From NCBI RefSeq assembly GCF_006402735.1, contig NZ_CP017174.1, positions 6,304,001 through 6,368,000 of the forward strand: DNA of 64,000 nucleotides, given 5' to 3'. The stretch comes from Myxococcus xanthus (GTDB lineage Bacteria; Myxococcota; Myxococcia; Myxococcales; Myxococcaceae). Both the position numbers and the translations under genes were made by a program. The notes beneath the pieces are model-generated. The model had not been told where the DNA came from. It searched no databases and saw only the letters and a program-made list of their open reading frames with translations. Position 1 is the first letter of the stretch. Each line of letters starts with the position of its first letter. Positions 27,783 to 37,370 of the stretch are shown piece by piece.

Positions 27783-28314
27783 GGAGGGAGGCCCCTGCTG
27801 GAGTTGAGAACCTGGAATGTCGAGCAGCAAACATTCCAGGAACTACCAGTATTTATCGAAAGTCCGCAAGCATCTTTGAACGAATTTCAGCATGAACCTG
27901 GACCTAATTCGAGCTGCGGCACGCGGGCATCCATGATTCGAAAAGAAGACAACTTGACACACGGAGCCCCCATGCCCCGTACGCCATCAGCGTCCGTTCG
28001 ACGAAATGTGCGCTGCGCCAGAAGTCGGCGCACGGAAAGATGCACGTAGAGTCATTGCATCTGGCTAGCAGCCGTTCCAGCAATGACGGTTGGCAGTCAT
28101 CGAAGCGCGCGGATTTCTGGCCATGACCGGCCAGACGTTCCCAATGAGCGCAATTGCGGCCTGGCGACCCTGAAGGGCAGGAAACTGTCATCTACAGACA
28201 CCATCGCAACACATCAAGAGGGATTGAGAACGCATCATGTATATCTGGGCGCCCCGTGGCTGGGTACGTTCCCCGCGTCCGGCCATGGTCCGTCCCCGCC
28301 GCAAGGAGCCCCAC
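27783..28314 (+). other. Intergenic region, 532 bases
   Basis: Divergent promoter region between the trypsin-like lipoprotein (minus) and the PLP decarboxylase (plus). GC is lower than average. A 7-base inverted repeat, TCATTGC (28052-28058) and GCAATGA (28080-28086), is the only structure I can see. No coding region with convincing codon bias. Confidence 0.5.
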
Positions 28315-30585
28315 ATGGCCCACAAGTCCCAGCCGGACTACTCCAGTCATGCCCTTGATGGATTGAAGCAAGCTTTGCGCGAGCGCCTGAAGACCAACCA
28401 ACTCGCGCACAGAGAGCTGCTGTGGGAATCAACCCGCAGCAGGGAGGCCCCGCTCGAGAACGAGCGGGACGTCGAGGCCTGGTTCCTGGGCTCCCGCGCG
28501 GAGAACGCGGACATCTTCGAGCAACTGGTGCTGGAGGCCCTGAGAGACCACTCCTTCTGGCGCCGGAACTTCCACCCGATGGACCCACCGGCCATCACCC
28601 AGAGCATCAAGAGAGACCCGGGCTACCTCCGGGCGCTCGACACACTGCACACCGAGTTCGACAACCTCCTGGCCGAGTTGAAGAAGTCCGCGCCGTTCTT
28701 CAGCATGCGCTACCAGGGCCACATGACGTGGGAGCAGACGCTCCCGGGCATGGCCGGCTACTTCGCGGCCATGCTCTACAATCAGAACAACGTCGCGCTG
28801 GAGGCCTCACCGCTGACGACGGTGCTGGAGGTCCGGGCTGGCGAGGACCTGTGCCGGATGGTGGGCTATACCCAGCAGAACGGCATCCGGCCCTGGAGCC
28901 ATCTGACCAGCGGTGGCACCACCGCCAACATCGAGGCGATGTGGGCCGCGCGAAACTTGAAGTTCTATCCCCTGTCCCTGCGCGAGGCCCTTCAGCGGGA
29001 GTCCACGCTTTCCGCCGCGAAGGCCCTCAAGGTAACGCTGCCCTCGGGAACCCAGGCACGTCTGGTTGACCTGGATGTGTGGCAAGCGTTGAACCTGGAT
29101 GTGGACGAGGTGCTGGGCCTCCCCACCCGCATCCATGAGGAGTTCAAAATCCCGCCGGAGACCCTGACGGCGAACGTGAGCAACTACATGCTCCAGGATT
29201 TAGGGCTCGTGGAGTTCACCCGCCGCTACCTGGGAGACCTCCCGGCGCCCGTGTTCATGGTCCCCGGCTCGAAGCACTACTCGCTGCCCAAGGCGGCGGC
29301 GATTCTGGGCATCGGCGCGGACCACATGTTCAGCATTCCTCTGGATGAAGAGGGGCGCATGGACATGTCGGCCCTGGAGGCGCGGCTGGACCAATGCTTG
29401 AAGGACAAGCAGCCCGTCATCGCGGTGACGGCGGTGATGGGGACGACGGAGGAAGGGCTGGTGGACCCGCTCGCGTCCGTGCTGGCGCTTCGCCGGCAGA
29501 AGTACCATCCGCAGGGGATGTCGTTCTGCGTGCACGCCGACGCGGCCTGGGGCGGGTACTTCGCCTCACTCCTCCGCGCGCCGCCGAGTCCAAACAAGCG
29601 CCTCGCGGGGCCGCCCGCCCCCGTGCTGCCACTGAGCCGCTATGTCACGGAGCAGTTCGAGTCCCTCCCGGAGGCGGACACCATCACCGTGGACCCACAC
29701 AAGACGGGCTACCTGCCCTACCCCGCCGGGGCGCTGTGCTACCGCAATCAGTCCATGCGCAGCCTGGTGGCCTTCGAGGCGCCCTACATCAACACAGCGG
29801 GGAGCCAGGAGGACCTCACCGTGGGCAAGTACGGCATCGAGGGCTCCAAGCCCGGTGCCGCGGCGGCAGGCGTGTACCTCAGTCATGCCGTCGTGCCACC
29901 CGACCAGCGTGGCTATGGGAAAATCCTCGGAAGGGCGCTCTACAACTGCAAGCTCTTCCATGCCCGGCTACTGACGATGAACACCGTGGCGAGCGACTTC
30001 GTCGTGGTACCGGGACCGCGCTTCAAGCTCTCCGATTCCCTCAAGCGCAAGTACGGCGGAGAGAAGCAGGCGCTGGAGTTCCTGCGTCAGCAAATCCAGG
30101 GCATGCGTCAGGAGCAGCTCCTTAGCGCCTCGGGTGAGGAGGAACTGGAGCTGCTGCGCGAAACGGGCGCGGACCTCAACATCCTCACCTACGCCTTCAA
30201 CTTCAAGACCGAGCAGGGACTCAACACGAGCCTGGAGGAGGCAAACACCTTCAACCGCATGATCTACGAGCGCCTGGGTGTCAAAGCCGATGGCCGTGAC
30301 ATCTACGGCTACCGGCTGCTGGTGAGCACCACGGACTTCATCGAGGAGGACTACGGCAAGAAGTTCTTCGACGACTACAAGACGCGCTTGTTGGGGAGTG
30401 GTGCGGCCTCGGGACGTGGCGAGGAGGGCCGCATCACCGTGCTGCGCTCCGTCATCATGGACCCCTGGATTACCGAAGACCTCCAGGGGCGGCCGTTCCT
30501 CGACACCATCATCGAGGAGCTGCGAGCGGCCGTGATGGACGCGCTCAACGAGATGTGCGGCACCTCATCGAAGCGCTCGCGCTGA
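28315..30585 (+). CDS. Large group II PLP-dependent decarboxylase (TyrDC-like)
   Basis: A 756-residue PLP enzyme. The ATG at 28315 follows an AAGGAG site; an upstream in-frame ATG at 28237 would add 26 unlikely residues. The substrate segment WSHLTSGGTTANIEAMWAARNLK closely resembles the DGT(V)ANLE-WYARN region of bacterial tyrosine decarboxylases. The cofactor region has HADAAWGGYF and the PLP lysine motif VDPHKTGYLPYPAG. It is longer than the roughly 620-residue Gram-positive enzymes. It should decarboxylate an aromatic or acidic amino acid in the cytoplasm, but the exact substrate cannot be read. No amine/amino-acid antiporter gene is adjacent, unlike in tyramine operons. Confidence 0.82.
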   Translation: MAHKSQPDYSSHALDGLKQALRERLKTNQLAHRELLWESTRSREAPLENERDVEAWFLGSRAENADIFEQLVLEALRDHSFWRRNFHPMDPPAITQSIKRDPGYLRALDTLHTEFDNLLAELKKSAPFFSMRYQGHMTWEQTLPGMAGYFAAMLYNQNNVALEASPLTTVLEVRAGEDLCRMVGYTQQNGIRPWSHLTSGGTTANIEAMWAARNLKFYPLSLREALQRESTLSAAKALKVTLPSGTQARLVDLDVWQALNLDVDEVLGLPTRIHEEFKIPPETLTANVSNYMLQDLGLVEFTRRYLGDLPAPVFMVPGSKHYSLPKAAAILGIGADHMFSIPLDEEGRMDMSALEARLDQCLKDKQPVIAVTAVMGTTEEGLVDPLASVLALRRQKYHPQGMSFCVHADAAWGGYFASLLRAPPSPNKRLAGPPAPVLPLSRYVTEQFESLPEADTITVDPHKTGYLPYPAGALCYRNQSMRSLVAFEAPYINTAGSQEDLTVGKYGIEGSKPGAAAAGVYLSHAVVPPDQRGYGKILGRALYNCKLFHARLLTMNTVASDFVVVPGPRFKLSDSLKRKYGGEKQALEFLRQQIQGMRQEQLLSASGEEELELLRETGADLNILTYAFNFKTEQGLNTSLEEANTFNRMIYERLGVKADGRDIYGYRLLVSTTDFIEEDYGKKFFDDYKTRLLGSGAASGRGEEGRITVLRSVIMDPWITEDLQGRPFLDTIIEELRAAVMDALNEMCGTSSKRSR

Positions 30586-30745
30586 CGCGCTTCAGGGAGC
30601 TCCGTCAGCGGCGAGGTTGTTGAGCCCGTGAGGCATTGGATTTCTCAAGGCCCGGCAGCCTCGTCGTCTTCGGAAAACCTCGTCTGCATCCGCGAGAGCG
30701 GGGCGCTGGTGCTCAGCACGCACCGGCTTCAGTCACGGACTTCCC

Positions 30746-31914
30746 CTACCGCCTGATGCGCAGCGTGACGGAGGTGAACACCTCGATGCGCTGTCCGCCT
30801 TCCTGGATGAAGCGGCTGGTGTAGCTCACCGGCTTGATGAAGATTCCGAACGCATCATGCTCGGTGTTGGATTTGACGCTGAACCACGCCATCTGAAGCG
30901 CCCCCATGCATGCGCCCGTGCAGCCCACGCCCTTGGCGCTGCGGTGCACGAACACCGTGCCTCCCTCAATCTGGTTCGAGTTGTTGGTGCGCGGCTTCGG
31001 CACGGAGATGAACAGTCGCCGCCCGGTGCTGGGATCTTCCCAGACGGCGCCCAGCAGGAGACCGCCGGTGCTGTCGGCGTTGGTGCCCATGGGGCGGAGC
31101 GTGACGTCAATGGAGCCACCGTTGTCGATGGCCGAGTTGACCTGGACGAGTTCCTCCTTCGTGGTCCACCCCAACCAGTGGAGTTGCGGGAGGCTGTAGT
31201 TGCCTGACGGACTGATGCCCATGTACGGGCTCGTGTCGCCAGAGGTGTCTTGCTTGCCGGTTACAGGGGCTCGCCGGTCGCCATGCGCGAGACCGAGAAC
31301 GTGCCCCGCCTCGTGGGCGTAGTCCCGGAACAGATTTCCTTTCATGTAGATGCGCCGCCCCGCGAAATGCGGGGATCTGCACATCCCGCTGGGCAGCACA
31401 TACACGGTCATGAACGCGTTCGAATTGGACTTCTGGATGGCCTACCGTTTGGCCTTTCCGCAATCGGCGGTCGTCACATGCACCGCCTGCGAACCGATGA
31501 GCTCCAGGTCCACCTGGTTCCGAGACGCGATTGAGTAGAAGTCGCGCAGATTTCGGATGTCGTTTTGGATGGCCGCCATCGGCTGTGCGCGCAGCGTGGA
31601 CCAATTGGCCGCCATGCAGCCATCAGACTGCACCGCGTCAAGGAAGACACCATCCTCGAGCTCCGGGTGCTCGAAGGTCTCGCACGTCGCCCACATCTCA
31701 CTCCAGTGCGCCCAATCGCAGTGACGTACGTCTCGACACAGGAGAGCGCCACATCGAGGGCCGGAGAGACGACCGCTTGGCCCGAGGACTCGACGGACGC
31801 CGCGATATCGGGGCCGCCCGACTGCTCGGAGGTGGGCGGCTCCTCTTCTCCTCCATTGCATCCTGACACGAGTGCTCCGCACAGCATCACGAGAGCAATT
31901 GACAGCTTTGGCAT
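30746..31914 (-). pseudogene. Broken secreted zinc metalloprotease lipoprotein (frameshift plus in-frame amber codon)
   Basis: Three pieces together spell one protease. The ATG at 31914 gives a lipoprotein signal ending in LVSGCNGG and runs on to CVETYVT. At about 31720-31732 the reading shifts frame, and the protein continues in the next frame as HCDWAHWSEMW and so on to DCGKAKR. There a TAG at 31442-31444 stops it, yet the same frame continues with AIQKSNSNAFMTVYVLPSG, the zinc site HEAGHVLGLAHGD and a C-terminal beta-rich domain down to 30746. The matching composition on both sides of each lesion argues for one gene with two defects. Recoding or sequencing error at the frameshift cannot be excluded. 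Confidence 0.72.
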
Positions 31915-32252
31915 ACGCCCCCACCGCGCAGCCCTTGGCTGCGTACCACTGCACAGCATGTGCAATGGAAGGACTGTCGTAACTCAATCAATGGACCAAT
32001 CCATGGGTGTGCCATCGGGACTGGATTGTTAGTGGGTTACGTGGCTGGCGCTCTCCTGGTGCGAATGGCTTTACGCGTTTGCCCGCGAATTACGACTCAC
32101 AATGCGAAGAGCTTTACACGCCGAGCACCACAACCATCAGGTGCTGAGAATATGATTCTCCCTGGGGCGTCGACCCAGCCCTGCCATGTCCGGCAGAAAG
32201 AGCAAGGCATTTGCTGAAGCACTGCAAATCATTGCCAATCATCCCACGTCTC
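31915..32252 (+). other. Intergenic region, about 340 bases
   Basis: Relatively AT-rich spacer upstream of the broken protease (minus) and downstream of the small hypothetical gene (minus). No open frame with convincing codon use and no clear hairpin or promoter that I can support. Confidence 0.4.
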
Positions 32253-32642
32253 TCACCCGGGCCAAGAAGCCTTCATCACGAACTCAGCGAGGATCTCGCG
32301 CGCCTCGATGACGCTGGTATCCCTCGGATCGATCGCCGCGACTGTATCGTTGTATGGGTCGAGGGAGAGATAGACCATGCCCGACGGCTGAACGAGCGCC
32401 TTGTACCCAGAAACGAAATAGAACTCCTGTTCCTCAGACCATCGGAAGTCGATCCGAGTCGCACCCGTAAAGCGGATGCGCAACTCTGACACGGGGCTGT
32501 CCGGCCGTGGGGAGCACACGAGTTCCAGTAGCACACCGCCGCGCTCTGCGACACGCGCCGCTATCGATAGAATCCTCCCGTCGTGCAGCGCCCACCGTCT
32601 TGCAATCTCATCAAGCGCTCGCGCACCCTCGAAAGTACTCAT
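32253..32642 (-). CDS. Small hypothetical protein
   Basis: A 129-residue soluble protein that I do not recognise. The ATG at 32642 has GGGGAG about 4 bases upstream. The sequence has a mixed alpha/beta pattern with a strand-rich middle (RIRFTGATRIDFRW, FYFVSGYKALV) and no signal peptide or membrane span. Size and acidic/aromatic character recall small immunity-type or accessory proteins, but no partner toxin gene is beside it. GC is lower than in core genes. It probably encodes a real protein. Confidence 0.55.
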   Translation of the reverse strand: MSTFEGARALDEIARRWALHDGRILSIAARVAERGGVLLELVCSPRPDSPVSELRIRFTGATRIDFRWSEEQEFYFVSGYKALVQPSGMVYLSLDPYNDTVAAIDPRDTSVIEAREILAEFVMKASWPG

Positions 32643-32997
32643 TCACTCCCCGTGAGTCACCCAAGTCCGGCCAACTCCTGCATCCTCACAGAGGATTTGC
32701 CCGCTCAGGCGTCCGGAGGCGCCAAAGGCGGCTCAGTAGGGGAGGATTTTTCACCAGCCGCGGGCGCGTCCACCGCATATCGGCCGGCTCCCGGGTGGAG
32801 TAGGCCTCCTTCAAGGCAACTCGTCCAGGCATCCTATTCCTGGGGGTCTCCATTTCACGACAACAAGACCCTTGCCAGCTCAGCCCCCAATAACAAAGTG
32901 GTCGTCCGCGCCGAGCATCTTCACCGCCAAGTCAACTGTTCCCACCTTGGGCTGCAAGGCAGATGGCCAGAGCCGGCGGGTCACTGAAGAGGCGCGC
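32643..32997 (+). other. Intergenic region, 355 bases
   Basis: Lies between the small hypothetical gene and the end of the mevalonate operon, both on the minus strand, so it should hold the promoter of the former and the terminator of the latter. I see no strong hairpin with a T-run and no convincing open frame. Confidence 0.4.
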
Positions 32998-34077
32998 TCA
33001 GGTTAGAGCGTCGACCCAGGTCCGCAGCCGGGGAGCCACCTGAGCCTCGCCACGCACGCCGGGTTCGGCATCCAGGAGGAGCGTGTGGAAGCCTCGGGCT
33101 TCCAATCCCTTGCACATCTCCGCCCGAACCTGGGCATCCGGCGCGAACAGGATGCAGCCGTCGCCACCGCCCGCCCCGGACAGCTTGCCCGCCGCACCGT
33201 AGGTCGCGGCCAGTGCCAGCACCCGGCGCATGCCTTCCGTCTCAAGCGGCCCCAGCTCCAACAGCAGCGCGTGCTGCGCCTTCACGGCCTCCGCGAAGGC
33301 CCGGAAGTCTCCGCCGCTCAGCCCATCCTCAATCGCATGGCCCAGTGTGTCCGAGCGCGCCACGAAGCTCCGGCGGCCTGACTCCTCCAGACGCGCTTCC
33401 ACCTGGCCAATCAACACCCGCGTCGAGGCGCTCTCGCCGGTGAAGGCATACGCCATGGACACCCGAGGCGAAGGCAGCCGCCACACGTCCACCGACGGCG
33501 ACTCTGCCAGCGCCGCGCGCAGTCGCCCGGCGTTGCTCGCCTCAATCAGCGGCGCCACGTCGTAGCGCCGGTAGCGCAGCACGCCTCCGGCGAAGCTCGT
33601 CGCCACGTCCCCGCCACTGCCCTTGCCGCCCTGCCCCAGCGTGTGCGCCAGCAGCGCCAGCTTCAGCGCGTCGTAACGCTCCTCCAGCACATAGCGCGCG
33701 CCTTCCGCCGCCAGCACCGTCGCGCACGCACTGCCGCCCATGCCCAGCTTCTGCCCGTTCGGGCCCACCGCGGACGGCGCCACCGCCAGGTCGAAACCCT
33801 GACTCGCGCGGCCATGTGCCCGCAGCGCCTCGTCCAGCGCCCGCGCAACGAAGGCGAACCCCGCCGGGACTTCACGCTCCCAGCGCACCCCCAGCGGCGT
33901 GGTGCTCCCCGCCAGCGTCCCCTCTTCCAGGCACACGTGCACGCGGGCATCCGCGCGGCGGCGGACATACGCGGCGGTGCGTGGCGCCACCGCGGCCAGG
34001 CGCGCCACGCCGCCCCACAGCACGGCGTACTCCCCGGAGAGGAACAGCTTGCCCGGCGCGGAGAGGGCGCGCTCCAT
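32998..34077 (-). CDS. Phosphomevalonate kinase-like GHMP kinase
   Basis: A 359-residue GHMP-family kinase and last gene of the mevalonate operon. It has the N-terminal APGKLFLSGEYAVLWGG segment, the ATP loop KLGMGGSACAT and the C-terminal motif KLSGAGGGDGCILF. With mevalonate kinase and diphosphomevalonate decarboxylase already encoded upstream, this one most likely phosphorylates 5-phosphomevalonate to the diphosphate. Its ATG shares one base with the end of the mvaD gene. The assignment within the GHMP family rests on context and on the GEYAVL(W) start typical of phosphomevalonate kinases. Confidence 0.82.
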   Translation of the reverse strand: MERALSAPGKLFLSGEYAVLWGGVARLAAVAPRTAAYVRRRADARVHVCLEEGTLAGSTTPLGVRWEREVPAGFAFVARALDEALRAHGRASQGFDLAVAPSAVGPNGQKLGMGGSACATVLAAEGARYVLEERYDALKLALLAHTLGQGGKGSGGDVATSFAGGVLRYRRYDVAPLIEASNAGRLRAALAESPSVDVWRLPSPRVSMAYAFTGESASTRVLIGQVEARLEESGRRSFVARSDTLGHAIEDGLSGGDFRAFAEAVKAQHALLLELGPLETEGMRRVLALAATYGAAGKLSGAGGGDGCILFAPDAQVRAEMCKGLEARGFHTLLLDAEPGVRGEAQVAPRLRTWVDALT

Positions 34078-35075
34078 CAGAAGAGGTGCTCCGCCTTCAG
34101 CTCCGCGTCACCACCGGGCACGCAGCGAATCACATCCACCGCGCCGCACGCGCGGGCCAACGCCTCCGCGGCCACCTCGTGCGCGGCGTCCGTCAGCAGC
34201 ACCGGGTTCGGCCCCGCGTCCAGCGTGAACCACACCGGGATGCCCTTCTTGCGCTGCTCCTTCAGGTGCTGGATGAGCGCCAGCGTGCCAGGGCTCATGT
34301 AGCTCAGCGGCGGATTCGCGGCGAAGGACGTCGCGTGCATCCGCCACGCGTTCCGCTCACACAGCTCACCCAGGGCCTGCAGGTCACGCCGGGCGATGTG
34401 CTCGCGCACCTGGACCACCTCCGCCTCCGCGTCCTTCACCCACGCCGGGTAGTACGGGCTGGTGTCCACCGTGTGCTTCATCCCGTCCCGCGACTTCACC
34501 TCTTTCTCGCCGCGGTCGAGAATCGCCACCACCATGCGAACGTCCGGCCAGTGGGCCGCGTCGAAGCGCTGCACCGCGAAGCTGTCCTCACCATCCGGAC
34601 GCTCGCCGCGCTGCCACTCGCAGAACCCACCCTGCACGCTCCGACACGCCGAGCCGCTGCCCATGCGCGCCAGGATGCTCGCCGCGCGTGGCTCCGCGGG
34701 CAGACCCGCCGCAGCGCGCCCCGCCACCGCCAACGCCGCGAAGCCCGCCGCGCTGCTGGCCAACCCGGCCGCCATGGGGAAGTCCCCGCGCGACACCACC
34801 TTCGCGGGGCCCAGGTCGGCCTTCGCCTGGGCACGCACCAACTCCAGCAGCCGCAACACGCGGTCGCGCTCGCTGCCCTTCGCGGTGTGCCCGTTGAGCT
34901 CCACCTGGTCGCTCGCGGCGCCGAACTCCACCGTGGTCGTCACCGACAACGGCGACAGCGTGAGGGACAGGCTGGACTGGTGCGGAAGAATCAGCGCGTC
35001 GTCCCGCTTCCCCCAGTACTTCACCAGGGCGATGTTGGGATGCGCCAGAGCTGTGGCTTTCATGGGAAGACTCAC
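34077..35075 (-). CDS. mvaD: Diphosphomevalonate decarboxylase
   Basis: A 332-residue enzyme that converts mevalonate 5-diphosphate to isopentenyl diphosphate with ATP. Hallmarks are AHPNIALVKYWGKRD at the N-terminus, the phosphate loop PMAAGLASSAAGFAAL, MGSGSACRSVQGGF, and the Asp-containing FTLDAGPNP near the C-terminus. The GTG at 35075 overlaps the upstream stop (GTGA); an ATG four codons later is an alternative start. Confidence 0.93.
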   Translation of the reverse strand: MSLPMKATALAHPNIALVKYWGKRDDALILPHQSSLSLTLSPLSVTTTVEFGAASDQVELNGHTAKGSERDRVLRLLELVRAQAKADLGPAKVVSRGDFPMAAGLASSAAGFAALAVAGRAAAGLPAEPRAASILARMGSGSACRSVQGGFCEWQRGERPDGEDSFAVQRFDAAHWPDVRMVVAILDRGEKEVKSRDGMKHTVDTSPYYPAWVKDAEAEVVQVREHIARRDLQALGELCERNAWRMHATSFAANPPLSYMSPGTLALIQHLKEQRKKGIPVWFTLDAGPNPVLLTDAAHEVAAEALARACGAVDVIRCVPGGDAELKAEHLF

Positions 35076-36004
35076 GACGCCCGCGGACCCGCGAGCTGGC
35101 TGCTGAAGCAGCGCACGCCCATCCGGGTGAGCTTCGTCACCACGGGCTTGGGCTCCAGGAACAGGCCAATGACGGCCCCACCATCTCCACCGGCCCCGGT
35201 CAGCTTGGCACCCAGCGCCCCCAGCTCCCGCAACCGGTAGATCATCTCTTCCAACTGCGGCGACGACAGGCCTAGCGCAGCGAGCAGGCCCTGGTTGACG
35301 TTCATCGCGTCGCCCAGTGCCTCCAAATCTCCCGCCGCCACCGCCTTCGCGCCCTCCGAGGACACCCGTCCAATCTCCGTGAACAGGCGCTCGTAGCGCG
35401 ACGGCCAGCGAGCCTGCCGCTCCCGCAGCGCGCCCACCGTCTTCTTCGTGGGGCTGCGCTCACCCGCGAGCGTCACCACCACGTGCAAGGGCTTGGGGCA
35501 CTCCACCACCTGCCCCGTCCCCTTGGCGGCCCCCGGCTTGCGCCGATAGAGGACCAGCTGCTCCGCCGCGCTCGTGGTGTGGTCCACCCCGGACGGCGTG
35601 CCGTGGAACTCCTGCTCCATCGCCCACGCCACGCGCGCCGCGTCCTTCGGCGTGGCCACCTTCCCCGCCGCCTGGAGAAGCAACCGCGCGCACGCCACCG
35701 ACAGCGCCGCCGAGCTTCCCAAGCCCACCGCCAGCGGCAGGTCCGCCTCCAGCGACACCTTCACCGGCGGCGCGCCCGTCACCGCCGCTGCACGGGCGAA
35801 CGCCGCCGTGAGCTGCGCCCGCTGCGGGCGGCTGAGCGTGGAGGGCAACGCGAGTTGACACGCCTTCGCGGGCACGGCGCGCGCCGTCACGCCCTGCGAC
35901 AACGGACCGGCCAGGGCCGGGTGCCCATACACGACGCTGTGCTCACCCAACAGGATGACCTTGCCGGCGCCAAAGGCCGACCAGGATTCAGGACGAGGAG
36001 CCAC
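35072..36004 (-). CDS. mvaK1: Mevalonate kinase
   Basis: A 310-residue GHMP kinase. It has the mevalonate-kinase start GAGKVILLGEHSVVYG, the ATP loop PLAVGLGSSAALS, the catalytic-Asp region GTPSGVDHTTS and the final KLTGAGGDGGAVIGL. It phosphorylates mevalonate. I chose GTG 36004, four bases after the mvaA stop. An in-frame ATG at 36040 would add 12 residues overlapping mvaA and has no better ribosome binding site, so the start is uncertain. Confidence 0.9.
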   Translation of the reverse strand: MAPRPESWSAFGAGKVILLGEHSVVYGHPALAGPLSQGVTARAVPAKACQLALPSTLSRPQRAQLTAAFARAAAVTGAPPVKVSLEADLPLAVGLGSSAALSVACARLLLQAAGKVATPKDAARVAWAMEQEFHGTPSGVDHTTSAAEQLVLYRRKPGAAKGTGQVVECPKPLHVVVTLAGERSPTKKTVGALRERQARWPSRYERLFTEIGRVSSEGAKAVAAGDLEALGDAMNVNQGLLAALGLSSPQLEEMIYRLRELGALGAKLTGAGGDGGAVIGLFLEPKPVVTKLTRMGVRCFSSQLAGPRAS

Positions 36005-36008
36005 GGCG

Positions 36009-37337
36009 TCAGACCGTGGTGCCGGTCGCGGCCGCGGCATCCTCGGCGGGGAGGCTGGCCAGGAGCTCGCGGGCCTTCTCCACCTTCACGTGGCCCGCCT
36101 TCACCAGCAGGTTGGCGATCTTCTCCACCCAGTCGCCCCGCGCGCCCGCCGTCACCGCCACGCAGCGCGCGTGCATCGCCATGTGGCCCTTCTGGATGCC
36201 CACGCTGCCCAGCGCCCGGAGCGCCGCGAAGTTCTGCGCCAGGCCCACCGCCGCGAACACCATGGCGAGCTCTCGCACCGACGTGGTCTGCATCAGCTTG
36301 AGCGCCATCTGCACGCCCGGGTGGATCTTGATGGGCCCGCCCACCGTCCCCAGCGCCATGGGCAGCTCGATGCGGCCCACCAGGTGGCCCTCTTCCAGGT
36401 ACCAGGTGGACAGCGGCCGGTACTGCCCATTGCGGCAGGCGAACGCGTGCGCGCCCGCTTCAATGGCGCGCCAGTCCTGCCCCGTGGCGATGGCCACCGC
36501 GTCAATGCCGTTCATCACACCCTTGTTGTGCGTGGCCGCGCGGTACGGGTCCGCCTCCGCGAAGCGGCTTGCCTGGGCGATGCCCTCGGCGATCTCCTCG
36601 GCCGGCATCTCAAAGTCCGCCAGCAGCGGGATGGGGATACGGCACATGGCGCGCGCCAGACGGCGGTCCGCCAGGTTGGAGAGGATGCGTAGGTACACCT
36701 TGCCGTCGGTGATCTGCTCGATGAGCGGCGCCACGCCCTCCGCCATGGTGTTGATGAGGTTGGCCCCCATCGCCTCCTGGGCGTCGATGATGAGGTGGAC
36801 GATGAGCAACGGCTCGCCGCGCGGTCCCTCGGGGGCCGGCAGCACGCGAACCTCGACGTCCTTCGCCCCGCCGCCACGCGCCACCATGGCCGGGTGGAAG
36901 CTGTTGGCCAGCGCGAGAATCTGCTCCTTGTGCTCCAGGATGCGCTCGGTGGCCACCGTCGGGTCGCCGTAGCGCGACACCTGCACCTGGCCAATCATCA
37001 GCGACGGGTCGGCCTCGCCGATGAACCCGCCCGACTCCCGGACGATCTTCGCCGCGAAGGACACCGCCGCCACGACGGACGGCTCCTCCACCGCCATGGG
37101 CACCAGGTAGTCCCGCCCGTTGACCTGGAGGTTGAGGCCCAGGCCCAGCGGCAGGGAGAACGTCCCCACCGCGTTCTCAATCATCTGGTTCGCCAGGACA
37201 GGCTGGAGCGCCTCCGAGCCCAGCAGCTGCTGCAGGTCCTCGGGCGTGAGCCGGAACATGCGGGAGAGGTGCGCGTGGCGCTCCTCCATCGGCAGCTTGT
37301 GGAACCCGGGAAGCCGGGACGTCACGGTGTCAGACAT
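36009..37337 (-). CDS. mvaA: Hydroxymethylglutaryl-CoA reductase, class II
   Basis: A 442-residue class II HMG-CoA reductase. Substrate and cofactor motifs are ENAVGTFSLPLGLG, DAQEAMGANLINT (the class II form of the Asp-Met-Gly segment), THNKGVMNGIDAVAIATGQD with the catalytic Lys, and the catalytic His in KGHMAMHAR. There are no membrane helices, as expected for bacterial enzymes. The reaction is between HMG-CoA and mevalonate; operon context indicates the biosynthetic direction. The ATG at 37337 has GGAAGGAAG upstream. Confidence 0.93.
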   Translation of the reverse strand: MSDTVTSRLPGFHKLPMEERHAHLSRMFRLTPEDLQQLLGSEALQPVLANQMIENAVGTFSLPLGLGLNLQVNGRDYLVPMAVEEPSVVAAVSFAAKIVRESGGFIGEADPSLMIGQVQVSRYGDPTVATERILEHKEQILALANSFHPAMVARGGGAKDVEVRVLPAPEGPRGEPLLIVHLIIDAQEAMGANLINTMAEGVAPLIEQITDGKVYLRILSNLADRRLARAMCRIPIPLLADFEMPAEEIAEGIAQASRFAEADPYRAATHNKGVMNGIDAVAIATGQDWRAIEAGAHAFACRNGQYRPLSTWYLEEGHLVGRIELPMALGTVGGPIKIHPGVQMALKLMQTTSVRELAMVFAAVGLAQNFAALRALGSVGIQKGHMAMHARCVAVTAGARGDWVEKIANLLVKAGHVKVEKARELLASLPAEDAAAATGTTV

Positions 37338-37370
37338 GTTCTTCCTTCCAGACTTCGGCGCGGCCACCCT

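Noticed and set aside
28052-28086. Inverted repeat TCATTGC/GCAATGA as an operator
   Set aside because: Seven-base arms 21 bases apart in a 532-base spacer are weak evidence; no link to a regulator.
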